The notes under the pieces are model-generated. The model saw only the letters and a program-made list of their open reading frames with translations. It did not search any database and was not told the origin of the DNA. The translations under genes were made by a program, and so were the position numbers. DNA of 36,316 nucleotides, taken from positions 1 through 36,316 of the forward strand of contig CALLXD010000069.1 of NCBI GenBank assembly GCA_937766455.1, in the 5' to 3' direction. Position 1 is the stretch's first letter, and the number at the start of each line of letters is the position of its first letter. This DNA is from Vicinamibacterales bacterium (GTDB taxonomy: Bacteria > Acidobacteriota > Vicinamibacteria > Vicinamibacterales > UBA8438). Of this stretch, positions 15,967 through 25,191 are shown piece after piece.

Positions 15967-18459
15967 ATGCGTGGAGCGTCATCACCTGAGCTGGCCGGAT
16001 CACGAACGGCGCCACTGCTGTCCCAGGGACAGCGCGATGCGGCGCTGCAAGCGGTTCTTGAGGACTTGGCCCCGGGCGGCCGCGCTGATCTCTCATCCGA
16101 CACCGCCTTGGTACCAGCCGACGGTGACATCGTCACCGCGTGGCGCCGTCTTCCAGCGGAGGCGGCGCAGTTTGCCGACTTTCCGGATGGCATCGACACG
16201 CGGCTACGAGCCGCGTTAGCCGCGGGCGGCATCAGCCGCCCATACACCCATCAGGCCGACGCGATGGCACACGTGTTGGCCGGTCGGCACGTCGTCACCA
16301 TTACCCCCACGGCGTCAGGCAAGACGCTGTGTTACAACGCGCCCGTCCTCAGCGGGATTCTTCGGGACCACTCCACGCGCGCGCTCTATCTGTTTCCGAC
16401 CAAGGCACTCGCGCAGGACCAGCTGGCTGAGTTGCTCACGCTGACCGCCCGGCTCGAGGAGCACGTCTCGATTGGCGCCCACACGTACGACGGCGACACG
16501 CCGCAGGACGCGCGACGCGCGGTGCGAGGGCGCGCGCACCTGGTGTTGAGCAACCCTGACATGCTGCACTCCGGCATCTTGCCGCACCACCCACGGTGGG
16601 CGAAGCTGTTCGAGAATTTGCGGTATGTCGTGATCGACGAGCTCCACGCCTACCGTGGTGTCTTTGGCAGTCATCTCGCGAACATCCTCCGGCGGCTCCG
16701 TCGTGTCTGCGCGCACTACGGCTCGGCGCCGGTCTTCATCTGTTCGTCGGCGACCATCGCCAACCCCAAGGAGTTGGCGGAGGGACTCACGGGCGAGACG
16801 GTCGAACTCGTGGAGCGCAACGGGGCGCCTCGCGGCGAGAAAATCTTCGCGCTGGTCAATCCACCGGTGGTCAATCCGCAGCTCGGTATTCGGCGGTCGT
16901 ACGTGGCCGAAACACGCCGGTTGGCGACGATGTTCCTCAAGCGGCGCCTGCAGGTGATCGTGTTTGCGCAGAGTCGGCTGGTGACCGAGGTGCTGACGAC
17001 CTACCTCAAGGCAGCCTGCCGAGGTCTTCCCGGGGGGGCCGAGGCGATTCGGGGCTATCGAGGAGGCTATCTCCCGATTCGACGGCGCGACATCGAGCGA
17101 GGGCTGCGCGCTGGCACCGTGTCTGGCGTCGTGTCGACCAGCGCGCTCGAGCTCGGTATCGACATCGGGGCATTGGACGTGTGCGTGATGGCCGGATACC
17201 CAGGCACGATCGCTGCGACGTGGCAGCGGGCCGGTCGGGCCGGGCGGCGCAGTACGCGCTCGGTGGCGATCATGGTGGCCAGCAGCGGGCCCATCGACCA
17301 GTTCATCGTCCAGCACCCAGACTACTTTTTTGAGGGATCGCCTGAGCACGCCCTCATCAACCCCGACAATCTGCAGATCCTGCTCGACCACATCAAGTGC
17401 GCGGCGTTCGAGCTGCCGTTTGCGCCGGGCGAACAGTTCGGCCAGGAAGATCTGCAGGCTGTGCTGGGACTGTTGCGCGAGGAGGGGTTCGTCGATCTCG
17501 TCGACGAGTCCTGGCATTGGCTGCACGAGTCGTATCCCGCCGACGCGGTCAGTCTTCGCTCCGTCTCATCGGATAATTTCGTGGTCGTTGATGTCTCGGA
17601 CGAGACCACGATCATCGCGGAGGTGGCCTTCAGTGCCGCGACCTCGACGCTCTACGAGCAGGCCATCTATCTTGTCGAGGGCAAGCAATATCAGGTGGAT
17701 CGCCTGGAATTCGACCGCCGCAAGGCGTACGTGCGACCGGTCGACAGCGACTACTACACCGACGCGATCACGTACACGAAGGTCACGGTACTCGAAGAGT
17801 TCGACCGCACGCTCCAACGGCACGACGGGGCAGAGCGCCTCGCACGGACCGAGGATGCTGCCGCGGCGGGTTGCCACGGAGAGGTGCATGTCGTGTCGCG
17901 AGTGGTTGGGTTCAAGAAGATCAAGTTTTACACCGGTGAAAATGTTGGCTCCGGGGAGCTCGATCTCCCCGAGCAGGAGATGCATACGACTGCCTACTGG
18001 TTGCAGTTGTCCCGGGTCTTTGTCGACAGTCTGCCGTTTGCGGGTGACGACCGCCGCGACGGGATCGTCGGGTTGGGATTTGCCCTGCGTCAGGTCGCGC
18101 AACTGCTGCTGATGTGCGACCGGCATGACATCGGCCTCGCCATTCATGGGGAGGGTCTCCGTCCCGCGTCGACCCCTGCGAGCACATCGACACCCGCCAG
18201 CGCATCGACACACGCGAGCGCGGCGGCGCTGACCACCGAAGAAGAGGAGCCGACGATCTTTGTGTACGACAACTATCCGGGCGGCATCGGGTTCAGTGAG
18301 CCGCTCTTTGCCCTCCACGATCGGTTGCTGACGGATACGCGGGGGTTAATCGAACGATGTCCGTGCGAGACAGGTTGTCCCTCGTGCGTTGGGCCGGTCG
18401 GCCAGACCGGACCGCGGGCGAAGCCGGTGGCGCTGGCGTTGCTGGCAGGCCTCCTTTGA
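15967..18459 (+). CDS. mrfA: DEAD/DEAH-box helicase with DUF1998 domain, MrfA (YprA)-like
   Basis: Superfamily 2 DNA helicase, 830 residues. Motif I TPTASGKT (113-120), motif II DELH (224-227), motif III SAT (261-263), motif V STSALELGIDIG, and motif VI QRAGRAGRR from residue 420. The C-terminal DUF1998 region contains the metal-binding cluster Cys798, Cys800, Cys804 and Cys807 (CPCETGCPSC). B. subtilis MrfA has this architecture and acts with the exonuclease MrfB in excision repair of mitomycin C lesions. Here the MrfB-like gene follows 7 bases downstream, supporting the same pairing. Oddity: an Ala/Ser/Thr/Pro-rich repeat linker is inserted at about residues 734-758. The function is inferred by homology and synteny. 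Confidence 0.88.
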   Translation: MRGASSPELAGSRTAPLLSQGQRDAALQAVLEDLAPGGRADLSSDTALVPADGDIVTAWRRLPAEAAQFADFPDGIDTRLRAALAAGGISRPYTHQADAMAHVLAGRHVVTITPTASGKTLCYNAPVLSGILRDHSTRALYLFPTKALAQDQLAELLTLTARLEEHVSIGAHTYDGDTPQDARRAVRGRAHLVLSNPDMLHSGILPHHPRWAKLFENLRYVVIDELHAYRGVFGSHLANILRRLRRVCAHYGSAPVFICSSATIANPKELAEGLTGETVELVERNGAPRGEKIFALVNPPVVNPQLGIRRSYVAETRRLATMFLKRRLQVIVFAQSRLVTEVLTTYLKAACRGLPGGAEAIRGYRGGYLPIRRRDIERGLRAGTVSGVVSTSALELGIDIGALDVCVMAGYPGTIAATWQRAGRAGRRSTRSVAIMVASSGPIDQFIVQHPDYFFEGSPEHALINPDNLQILLDHIKCAAFELPFAPGEQFGQEDLQAVLGLLREEGFVDLVDESWHWLHESYPADAVSLRSVSSDNFVVVDVSDETTIIAEVAFSAATSTLYEQAIYLVEGKQYQVDRLEFDRRKAYVRPVDSDYYTDAITYTKVTVLEEFDRTLQRHDGAERLARTEDAAAAGCHGEVHVVSRVVGFKKIKFYTGENVGSGELDLPEQEMHTTAYWLQLSRVFVDSLPFAGDDRRDGIVGLGFALRQVAQLLLMCDRHDIGLAIHGEGLRPASTPASTSTPASASTHASAAALTTEEEEPTIFVYDNYPGGIGFSEPLFALHDRLLTDTRGLIERCPCETGCPSCVGPVGQTGPRAKPVALALLAGLL
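18168..18228 (+). repeat. Imperfect tandem repeat coding a Ser/Thr/Ala/Pro linker in mrfA
   Basis: Roughly 15-18-base imperfect units of the type GCGAGCACATCGACAC repeat about three times and encode a PAST-like low-complexity stretch just before the Cys-rich end of the helicase. It is likely a flexible linker. Confidence 0.6.
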
Positions 18460-18466
18460 TCGCCAC

Positions 18467-19855
18467 ATGACCGACCTGAGCCGTTTACGGGAGCTGCTCC
18501 GAGGGGCCAAGGGTGCGGGCGGCACACCGACGCCTGTCACACCGAGGCCGTCTGTGGACCTGGAGGCGTTCGCCGCGGCGCTCGGCGGTACGTTGGAAGA
18601 GGGCCCGTCCGGGCCGTGTCCTGTGGTCCGGTGGTGGTGCGGCGGTCCGGATGGCGACGCGCCGTATGGGGGGAAGCTGGCGGCCGCTTCGAACGCCGTC
18701 AGCACCGAGGGCCTTCGTGCGCTGTGCGGTCGTGGGCGCGAGGGCGAGCCGTCCTGGTCAGGTCCAGACCCGAGGGACGGTCTCGTGTTCTTCGATCTGG
18801 AGACCACCGGACTCAGCGGCGGGTCAGGCACGGTGGCGTTCGTCGTGGGGTTCGGCTGCTTTGTCGGCGCTCGCTTCCACGTCTGGCAGTTCGTCCTGCC
18901 CAGCTTTGCCAGCGAGCGACGCCTGCTGGCGGCGGTCACGGCTGCGGTGGCACGCGCCCACACGCTGGTGACCTTCAATGGCAAGTCGTTCGACGTGCCC
19001 TTCATGGAGATGCGCTGGCTCTATCAGCGGCTCGAGACGCCGCTGCCGGCACTGCGGCATCTGGATCTGTTGCACCCAGCCCGGAGATTGTGGGGGCCAG
19101 AGACTGGGGGCTTAGGCGGGCTTGAAGACCGCGTGCTGGGTTTTCGCCGAGATGATGACGTACCCGGCTTCGAGATTCCGGCTCGCTACTTCGAGTACCT
19201 GCGATCGGGCGATGCGCGTCCGCTGCGTGGAGTACTCGCCCACAATCAACTGGACTTGGTGTCGCTCGGTGTCTTGACGGGGATGGCCTGCGACGTCGTG
19301 GACCGGGGGGCTCAGGCCGCCAGCAGTGGCCGCCAAAGTCTCGGGCTGGGCCGGCTCTATGAGCGCGGCGGACGTGAGGCGGATGCGCCGGGATGCTACG
19401 AGCGCGCGGTCGCGCTGACCTCGGGTGCTGGTGGGACGGGTGTGCGCGGGATGGGTGTGCGCGGGATGATCGGTGCGCGCGGGACGATGGAGTTTAACGC
19501 GTTGGCCGTTCGCGCCGAGTCGCTCTACAGACTTGCACTGGCGTGCCGCCGGCAGCACCGTCATAGCGACGCCGCGCGATACTGGCAGGCGTTGATCGAT
19601 CTCGGGCGACGTCCGGCTGGGGTGTTCGAACGCGAGGCGCTCCGGGCACTGGCGGTGCACCACGAGCATCGATTGAAGGATACGGATGGGGCGCTGAACT
19701 TCGCGCGTCGCGCCTACGCGGTGGAATATACGGCGGGACGTCGTCGGGAAGTTCAGCGACGGTTGACGCGGTTGGAACGGCGGTTGGCGAACCAGGCGGA
19801 AACGGCGGCGAGCAGCCCCGGGAGGCCGCTCGCGCCACAGTATTCGCTTGACTAG
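18467..19855 (+). CDS. mrfB: DnaQ-fold exonuclease with C-terminal repeats, MrfB (YprB)-like
   Basis: A predicted 3'-5' DNA exonuclease, 462 residues. The RNase H-like exonuclease core is at about 105-270: FFDLETTG (Asp110, Glu112), [14 protein letters not shown] (Asp176) and [11 protein letters not shown] (His259, Asp263), which give the acidic residues of the DEDD superfamily. The C-terminal third is helical ([43 protein letters not shown]) and looks like TPR units, as in MrfB. ATG 18467 was chosen because it follows the helicase stop by 7 bases and earlier in-frame starts would overlap that gene. The gene ends in a 4-base tail-to-tail overlap with rpmE. A GVRGM repeat lies between the domains. 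The role in mitomycin-type lesion repair is inferred from B. subtilis MrfAB. Confidence 0.87.
   Translation: MTDLSRLRELLRGAKGAGGTPTPVTPRPSVDLEAFAAALGGTLEEGPSGPCPVVRWWCGGPDGDAPYGGKLAAASNAVSTEGLRALCGRGREGEPSWSGPDPRDGLVFFDLETTGLSGGSGTVAFVVGFGCFVGARFHVWQFVLPSFASERRLLAAVTAAVARAHTLVTFNGKSFDVPFMEMRWLYQRLETPLPALRHLDLLHPARRLWGPETGGLGGLEDRVLGFRRDDDVPGFEIPARYFEYLRSGDARPLRGVLAHNQLDLVSLGVLTGMACDVVDRGAQAASSGRQSLGLGRLYERGGREADAPGCYERAVALTSGAGGTGVRGMGVRGMIGARGTMEFNALAVRAESLYRLALACRRQHRHSDAARYWQALIDLGRRPAGVFEREALRALAVHHEHRLKDTDGALNFARRAYAVEYTAGRRREVQRRLTRLERRLANQAETAASSPGRPLAPQYSLD
19438..19485 (+). repeat. 15-bp tandem repeat coding GVRGM units in mrfB
   Basis: GGGTGTGCGCGGGAT occurs twice perfectly in tandem (19438-19452, 19453-19467), followed by a degenerate third copy. 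It encodes [16 protein letters not shown] in the loop between apparent TPR helices, an in-frame expansion not expected to be conserved in relatives. Confidence 0.85.
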
Positions 19856-20136
19856 CTGGCCTCTGTCGAATCCGCTGCGCCTGGCGACTTTCGCTGCTTT
19901 TCGAGCCGCTCTTGCCGCTCTTTGAGCCCCGCCACCGTTTGCGCACCGTACTTCTTCGTGAAGCGCTCGACGCGTCCCTCGGTGTCGATCAGCTTCTGTT
20001 TGCCTGTAAAGAAGGGGTGGCAATTCGAACAGATTTCGAGCCGCACTTCTTGCTTGGTCGACCGGCTCTTCCACGTGGTGCCGCAGGCACAGTGGACCTC
20101 GACCTCGTGATATTCCGGGTGGATACCTTTTCTCAC
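19852..20136 (-). CDS. rpmE: 50S ribosomal protein L31 (zinc-binding type)
   Basis: L31 of the large ribosomal subunit, 94 residues. The family start is clear ([14 protein letters not shown]) and the zinc-binding cysteines are present: Cys16, Cys18, Cys36 and Cys39 (CAC ... CSNC), followed by [20 protein letters not shown]. This is the zinc-containing form rather than the Cys-free paralogue made under zinc shortage. The C-terminal tail, rich in Lys, Arg and Glu ([20 protein letters not shown]), is longer than usual. The start is GTG with GAGGAG six bases upstream (20143-20148 on the plus strand), just past the engB stop. The stop TAG is shared in a CTAG palindrome with the convergent mrfB-like gene. 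Confidence 0.96.
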   Translation of the reverse strand: MRKGIHPEYHEVEVHCACGTTWKSRSTKQEVRLEICSNCHPFFTGKQKLIDTEGRVERFTKKYGAQTVAGLKERQERLEKQRKSPGAADSTEAS

Positions 20137-20149
20137 TGTCTACTCCTCG

Positions 20150-20797
20150 TCACCTTACCGAACTTCCCATTGTAGCAGACAACGACCCCTCAGCCATCGC
20201 CAACAGGGCGGCCCAGAACGTGGGGAGGCCGTCGCCCAGCTTCGCCGAGACGGGCAATACGGTGTGCCCCAGTGCCGTCTGGTGCGCCCGCAGGTTCTTC
20301 GTCCGGGCCGTGCGCGTCAGCCGATCTATCTTGGTTGCCGCCACGACCAGTGGCAACCCCAGTTCCTGCAACCAGGTGAACGCCTCGCGATCGTTCGCCA
20401 ATCCCGGATGGCGCGCATCTACCAATAGGACGGCTCCGCTCGGGCCGACGTTCCCGGGGCGGTCAGGCGTCTCGTTCGGATCCGGCTCAAAGTACCGCGC
20501 CGTCAGCCGATCGAACCCGCTGTTGGACGACCCGCCCCGCGCATAGCCGTAGCCCGGCAGGTCCATCAACAGCAACTCGCCGTGGGCTTTGGCGAGCGAC
20601 AGCCGATACACGTTGAGCAGACGTGTCGTGCCAGGGGCGCCGCCGGCACGCGCAATCTTCCGGCGCGCCAGCGCGTTGATGAGGGTTGATTTGCCGACGT
20701 TCGAGCGACCAACCAGGACCACTTGCGGTAGATGCGACACCGGCAACCGTCCCTGGAGGCCGACGCTCGTCACGAACTCGGCGGCCTGAATCTTCAT
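20150..20797 (-). CDS. engB: Ribosome biogenesis GTPase EngB (YsxC/YihA)
   Basis: A GTPase needed for 50S subunit assembly in bacteria where it was studied; 215 residues. G1 GRSNVGKS (30-37), the G2-region Thr pair in GAPGTTR, G3 DLPGYG (79-84), G4 TKID (155-158) and G5 VSAKLG are all present. An insertion of about 18 residues relative to typical EngB lies after the RYFEP segment (DPNETPDRPGNVGPSG). It follows lon by 34 bases and precedes rpmE, whose ribosome binding site lies directly beside the engB stop, so the three are probably co-transcribed. Confidence 0.95.
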   Translation of the reverse strand: MKIQAAEFVTSVGLQGRLPVSHLPQVVLVGRSNVGKSTLINALARRKIARAGGAPGTTRLLNVYRLSLAKAHGELLLMDLPGYGYARGGSSNSGFDRLTARYFEPDPNETPDRPGNVGPSGAVLLVDARHPGLANDREAFTWLQELGLPLVVAATKIDRLTRTARTKNLRAHQTALGHTVLPVSAKLGDGLPTFWAALLAMAEGSLSATMGSSVR

Positions 20798-20831
20798 CCG
20801 CCTCTCGCAGCCTGGTGGTTAGTGCGCCGCC

Positions 20832-23216
20832 CTAGTGTGTGACGCCCTCATCCTGGGGCACCGCCTGCGCGTCGGTTTGGTCCGCCGCGATGGGTCTAGC
20901 TAGCGGCTCAGCGAGCGCGATCTTCAGCACTTCGTCCATGGACTCGACCAGGTGCATGTCCAGGATGTCGAGGACGGCCTTCGGAATGTCCGCGAGATCT
21001 TTCTCGTTGTCCTTGGGCAGGATGATCGTCGTCACGCCGGCCCGATGGGCCCCCAGCACCTTGTCTTTCACACCGCCGATGGGGAGGACCTTGCCGCGGA
21101 GGGTAATCTCGCCGGTCATGGCGACTTCTCGGCGCGTCGGTATCTGGGCCAGGTTCGAAATCAACGCGGTGGCCAACGTGATGCCGGCCGATGGCCCATC
21201 CTTCGGGATGGCGCCTTCCGGCACGTGCAGGTGAATGTCGGTGTTGCTGTGGAAGTCTTTTGGCAGACCGTACTCTTCGGCCCTCGAGCGCACGAAGCTC
21301 ATCGCCGCTTTCGCCGACTCCTGCATGACGTCGCCCAGCTGTCCGGTCAGGGTTAGCCGACCCTTGCCCGGCATGAGGGTAGACTCGGTCACCAGCAATT
21401 CGCCCCCGGCTTCGGTCCAGGCGAGTCCGGTGGCGATGCCGATCTCGTTGGCTTCTTCGGCCATCTGCGGTCGATAGCGCGGCACGCCGAGGTATTCGGT
21501 AATCTTGTCGGCCGTGATGGCTTCCGAGAACTGCTTGCCTTCCCGCACCACCTTGCGCGCGACCTTCCGGCAGACGGCGTGAAGTTCGCGTTCCAGGCTG
21601 CGGACCCCGGCTTCACGCGTGTAGCGCCGAATGATGGCCTGAAACGCCTCGCCCTTGAACTGGATCTGTTTCTTGGTCAGCCCCGTGCCCTTGACCGCCT
21701 TGGGCGACAGGAACGTCTTGGCGATTTCGACTTTCTCCAACTCGGTATACCCGGCGAGTTGCAACACTTCCATCCGGTCACGCAGCGCCTGCGGGACCGT
21801 GTGCAGGACGTTGGCCGTGCACACGAACATGACGTTGGACAGGTCGTACTCCACATCCAGGTAGTGGTCGAGGAAGGTGTGGTTCTGTTCCGGGTCGAGC
21901 ACCTCCAGCAGCGCCGCCGACGGGTCTCCTCGGAAGTCCATCGACATCTTGTCGACTTCATCCAGGAGAAACACCGGGTTCATCGTGCCGGCCTTCTTCA
22001 TCATCTGGATGATCTGACCCGGGAACGCGCCGATGTAGGTGCGCCGGTGACCACGAATCTCTGCCTCATCTCTGACGCCACCAACCGATAGCCGGACGAA
22101 CTTGCGGTTCGTGGCCCTCGCGATCGACTTCGCCAGCGAGGTCTTGCCGACTCCCGGCGGACCGGTCAGGGTCAAAATCGTGCCTTTCGGCTTGCGTACC
22201 AATGTCCGGACCGCCAGGAACTCAAGGATGCGATCCTTGATCTTCTCCAAGCCGTAGTGGTCCTTGTTGAGGATGGCCTCGGCCTTTTCCAGGTCGCGGC
22301 TTTCTCGCGATTTCTTGTACCACGGCACCGCGATGAGCCAGTCGAGGTAATTGCGTGACACCGTCGCCTCGGCCGACATCGGCGGCATGCCCTCAAGTCG
22401 CTTCAGCTCCTGGGTCGCCTTCTCCTCGACCTCCTTCGGCATGCGCGCCTGTTCGATCTTCTTCTTGAGGTCGTCGAGGTCGTTGCCCTTGTCTTCCTTT
22501 CGACCCAGTTCTTTCTGGATCGCCTTCATCTTCTCGTTGAGGTAGTACTCTTTTTGCGCCTTCTCCATCTGCTTTTTCACGCGCGATTGGATCCGGCGGT
22601 CGACCTGCAGTTTGTCTACCTCGACGTCGAGCAGGCTCGCAATCCGCACGAGCCGTTCGAGTGGCGAGATGATCTCCAGCAGGTTCTGCTTCTCTTCGAC
22701 CCCAACGACCAGATGGGCTGCGATGGTATCCGCGAGCTTGCTGGCGTCGTCCACCCGCACGGCCGCGATCATGGCGTCGTAGTGCAGGTTGTTCGAGAGC
22801 TTGACGTATTGCTCAAACTGCGCGACGACCTTGCTCATCGTGCCTTCGACGTCGTCGCCGGCGTCCTCCTGCTTCGGCAGCAGCTTCGCCACGACCCGGT
22901 AGAAGCCCTTGTCTTCCTTCCACTCGACCGCGCGGGCGCGCTCGAGGCCCTCCACCAGGACCTTGATGTTGCCGTCCGGCAGTTTCAGGCTCTGGACGAT
23001 GTTGGCCACACAGCCCATCGTGTAGATGTCTTTCGGCTGCGGGTCGTCCGTCGTGGCGTCCTGCTGGGCCGCGAGAAAGATCCGCTTGTCTTTCACGAGC
23101 GCGTGTTCGAGCGCGCGTGTCGACGATGGTCGGCCGATGACGAACGGCATCATCATGTGTGGAAACACGACGACATCGCGCAGCGGCACTATCGGGAGCG
23201 TTTCGTAGACTTCCAT
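20832..23216 (-). CDS. lon: ATP-dependent protease Lon
   Basis: Cytoplasmic AAA+ serine protease that degrades damaged and regulatory proteins; 794 residues (E. coli 784). The N-terminal LON substrate domain starts at [15 protein letters not shown], a coiled coil follows at about 215-280, Walker A GPPGVGKT is at about 352-359, Walker B is VFLLDEVDK, and the Ser-Lys proteolytic dyad is Ser676 in PKDGPSAG and Lys719 in GGVKDKV. The start chosen is ATG 23216 (MEVYETLP); the 30 extra codons upstream in the same frame look non-coding. The clpX stop is 34 bases upstream. The C-terminal tail is longer than usual and low in complexity. Confidence 0.97.
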   Translation of the reverse strand: MEVYETLPIVPLRDVVVFPHMMMPFVIGRPSSTRALEHALVKDKRIFLAAQQDATTDDPQPKDIYTMGCVANIVQSLKLPDGNIKVLVEGLERARAVEWKEDKGFYRVVAKLLPKQEDAGDDVEGTMSKVVAQFEQYVKLSNNLHYDAMIAAVRVDDASKLADTIAAHLVVGVEEKQNLLEIISPLERLVRIASLLDVEVDKLQVDRRIQSRVKKQMEKAQKEYYLNEKMKAIQKELGRKEDKGNDLDDLKKKIEQARMPKEVEEKATQELKRLEGMPPMSAEATVSRNYLDWLIAVPWYKKSRESRDLEKAEAILNKDHYGLEKIKDRILEFLAVRTLVRKPKGTILTLTGPPGVGKTSLAKSIARATNRKFVRLSVGGVRDEAEIRGHRRTYIGAFPGQIIQMMKKAGTMNPVFLLDEVDKMSMDFRGDPSAALLEVLDPEQNHTFLDHYLDVEYDLSNVMFVCTANVLHTVPQALRDRMEVLQLAGYTELEKVEIAKTFLSPKAVKGTGLTKKQIQFKGEAFQAIIRRYTREAGVRSLERELHAVCRKVARKVVREGKQFSEAITADKITEYLGVPRYRPQMAEEANEIGIATGLAWTEAGGELLVTESTLMPGKGRLTLTGQLGDVMQESAKAAMSFVRSRAEEYGLPKDFHSNTDIHLHVPEGAIPKDGPSAGITLATALISNLAQIPTRREVAMTGEITLRGKVLPIGGVKDKVLGAHRAGVTTIILPKDNEKDLADIPKAVLDILDMHLVESMDEVLKIALAEPLARPIAADQTDAQAVPQDEGVTH

Positions 23217-23250
23217 AGTTGGGGTATCGCGGACCGGCAAACGAGGGAGG

Positions 23251-24459
23251 TTAGCCGGCTTTCTCCATGACGGTAATCGGGTCGTCCTGGGACAGCACCA
23301 CTTCACGTGTGATCACGCATTCGCGGATTTTCTTCTGTCCCGGCAGGGTGTACATGATGTCGAGCATCAGTTTCTCGATGATCATGCGCAACCCGCGCGC
23401 CCCGATCTTGCGGTCGAGCGCCGATTCCGCGATCGCGTCCAAGGCGTCGTCGGTGAATCGGAGCTTGACGTTCTCATACTCGAACAGCCGCTCATACTGG
23501 CGGGTGATAGCGTTACGCGGCTGCGTGAGGATTTGTATCAGGGCCGGCTTGTCCAGCTCGTGGAGTGCCCCGATGACGGGCAGGCGTCCGACGAACTCCG
23601 GGATCAGGCCGTAGCGCATGAGGTCCTCCGGTTCAACCATTTCCAGGGTCGAGCCGAGGTCGCGTTCACGCGAGCTCTTGATCTCCGCGCCGAAACCAAG
23701 CATCTTGCGACCGGCCCGCCGCTGGATGGTCTCGTCCAGCCCGACGAATGCGCCCCCGCAGATGAACAGGATGTTGGTGGTGTCGATCTGGAGGAACTCC
23801 TGGTGCGGGTGCTTGCGCCCCCCCTGGGGCGGCACGGCCGCCGTGGTGCCCTCGAGGATCTTCAGGAGGGCCTGCTGGACGCCCTCCCCGGAGACGTCCC
23901 GGGTGATCGACGGGTTCTCGCTCTTGCGGGCGATCTTGTCGATCTCGTCGATGTAGATGATCCCGCTCTCGGCCTTCTTGATGTCGTAGTCGGCCGCCTG
24001 GATGAGCTTCAGGAGGATGTTCTCGACGTCCTCGCCCACATAGCCGGCCTCGGTGAGGGCCGTGGCGTCGGCGATGGCGAACGGAACGTCGAGCATGCGG
24101 GCAAGCGTCTGGGCCATCAGGGTCTTGCCGCAGCCGGTCGGGCCGATCAGCAGGATGTTGGACTTGGCCAACTCGACGTCGTCGCCGGGCGAACGGTCGA
24201 CCTGCACCCGCTTGTAGTGGTTGTAGACCGCGACCGAGAGGATCTTCTTGGCCTGCTCCTGGCCGACGATGTAGTCGTCCAGGAAGGCGAAGATTTCCCG
24301 GGGACGGGGAAGTTCACCGAACGAGACGTCCGCTGGGCTCCGAGAGCTCCTCTCTCGATGATCTCGTTGCAGAGGTCGATGCACTCGTCGCAGATGTAGA
24401 CGCCGGGGCCCGCGATGAGCTTGCGCACCTGCTTCTGCGTCTTCCCGCAGAAGGAGCAA
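23251..24459 (-). CDS. clpX: ClpX AAA+ unfoldase, main part of a frameshifted clpX
   Basis: Unfolds substrates and feeds them to ClpP. The conserved part begins at [28 protein letters not shown] and includes Walker A GPTGCGKT, Walker [10 protein letters not shown], the pore-loop AGYVGED, the IGF-type segment for ClpP docking (LGFGAEI region) and sensor-2 IGARGLR. The first 45 or so codons of this open frame ([11 protein letters not shown]...) are an out-of-frame shadow. The true N-terminal zinc domain is in another frame at 24350-24494. Restoring one base near 24355 would give a standard 414-residue ClpX reading NEIIEE across the joint. It lies between clpP and lon as in many bacteria. Confidence 0.9.
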   Translation of the reverse strand: MLLLREDAEAGAQAHRGPRRLHLRRVHRPLQRDHRERSSRSPADVSFGELPRPREIFAFLDDYIVGQEQAKKILSVAVYNHYKRVQVDRSPGDDVELAKSNILLIGPTGCGKTLMAQTLARMLDVPFAIADATALTEAGYVGEDVENILLKLIQAADYDIKKAESGIIYIDEIDKIARKSENPSITRDVSGEGVQQALLKILEGTTAAVPPQGGRKHPHQEFLQIDTTNILFICGGAFVGLDETIQRRAGRKMLGFGAEIKSSRERDLGSTLEMVEPEDLMRYGLIPEFVGRLPVIGALHELDKPALIQILTQPRNAITRQYERLFEYENVKLRFTDDALDAIAESALDRKIGARGLRMIIEKLMLDIMYTLPGQKKIRECVITREVVLSQDDPITVMEKAG

Positions 24460-24494
24460 CGCAGGATTTCGGGTTCACCGCTTTTCTTGGCCAT
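24350..24494 (-). pseudogene. clpX: N-terminal zinc-binding domain of clpX, separated by a 1-base deletion
   Basis: ATG 24494 opens [20 protein letters not shown] and continues to [15 protein letters not shown]. Cys13, Cys16, Cys35 and Cys38 are the ClpX zinc-finger ligands. After NEIIE the frame runs into unrelated sequence, while the proper continuation lies in the next frame. On the coding strand the sequence reads GAGAGAGG where GAGGAGAGG would keep the ClpX frame, so one G appears missing. No slippery heptamer or stimulatory structure was seen, so programmed frameshifting is unlikely; a sequencing error or a real mutation is the alternative. Confidence 0.85.
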
Positions 24495-24528
24495 GGTCAC
24501 ACGACACCGGGGGCACGCCTCGTCATCT

Positions 24529-25131
24529 CTACGCGCGCTGCCTGATGACTTCGTCAATAATACCGTATTCCAGACCTTGCTCCGCGTCCATGATGTGGTC
24601 GCGTTCAGTGTCTTTTTCGATACGCGCTACGTTCTGGCCGGTGTGCGTCACGAGCATGTCGTTCAGGCGGCTGCGCATCCGCAAAATTTCGCGCGCATGA
24701 ATGTCGATGTCTGTGGCCTGCCCGGCGAGACCACTCATCAACGGTTGGTGGATGACGATGCGTGAGTTCGGGAGGCTGTAGCGCTTGCCCTTCGTCCCGG
24801 CGGCGAGCAGTACGGCGGCCATCGAGGCCGCCTGGCCGATGCAGACTGTCTGCACGTCAGGCTTGATGAACTGCATCGTGTCGTAAATCGCCAGGCCCGC
24901 CGAAATGGACCCGCCGGGGCTGTTGATATACAGCACGATGTCGCGGTCCGGGTCTTCCGCCTCGAGAAACAACATCTGGGCGATGACCAGGTTGGCGATG
25001 CTGTCTTCGATCGGTGTCCCGATGAAGATAATGCTGTCCTTCAAGAGTCGCGAGTAGATGTCGTAGGCACGCTCGCCACGATTGGTCTGCTCGACGACCA
25101 TGGGAACCAACTGATTTCGGGCGTCAGACAT
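24529..25131 (-). CDS. clpP: ATP-dependent Clp protease proteolytic subunit ClpP
   Basis: Serine peptidase that forms the tetradecameric barrel used by ClpX; 200 residues. The catalytic triad is visible: Ser103 in GQAASMAAV, His128 in VIHQP and Asp178 in [27 protein letters not shown] and the handle segment [14 protein letters not shown] are canonical. The start chosen is ATG 25131 ([15 protein letters not shown]); the extra 20 codons upstream in frame look non-coding, and a start at the internal MVVEQ is also possible. It lies between tig and clpX and is probably co-transcribed with them. Confidence 0.97.
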   Translation of the reverse strand: MSDARNQLVPMVVEQTNRGERAYDIYSRLLKDSIIFIGTPIEDSIANLVIAQMLFLEAEDPDRDIVLYINSPGGSISAGLAIYDTMQFIKPDVQTVCIGQAASMAAVLLAAGTKGKRYSLPNSRIVIHQPLMSGLAGQATDIDIHAREILRMRSRLNDMLVTHTGQNVARIEKDTERDHIMDAEQGLEYGIIDEVIRQRA

Positions 25132-25191
25132 GTTCGAATCACTCACAGACGAACGGGGGTTAGCAGAGGGGGCAGCCAGGATGGACGACAC

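Noticed and set aside
16315..17526. 403-residue minus-strand open frame opposite the helicase
   Set aside because: Antisense to the helicase motifs, composition of a shadow frame, no start context.
24345..24365. Programmed ribosomal frameshift in clpX
   Set aside because: No X-XXY-YYZ slippery site, no internal Shine-Dalgarno-like stimulator at the right distance and no downstream pseudoknot was seen, and ClpX is not known to use one.
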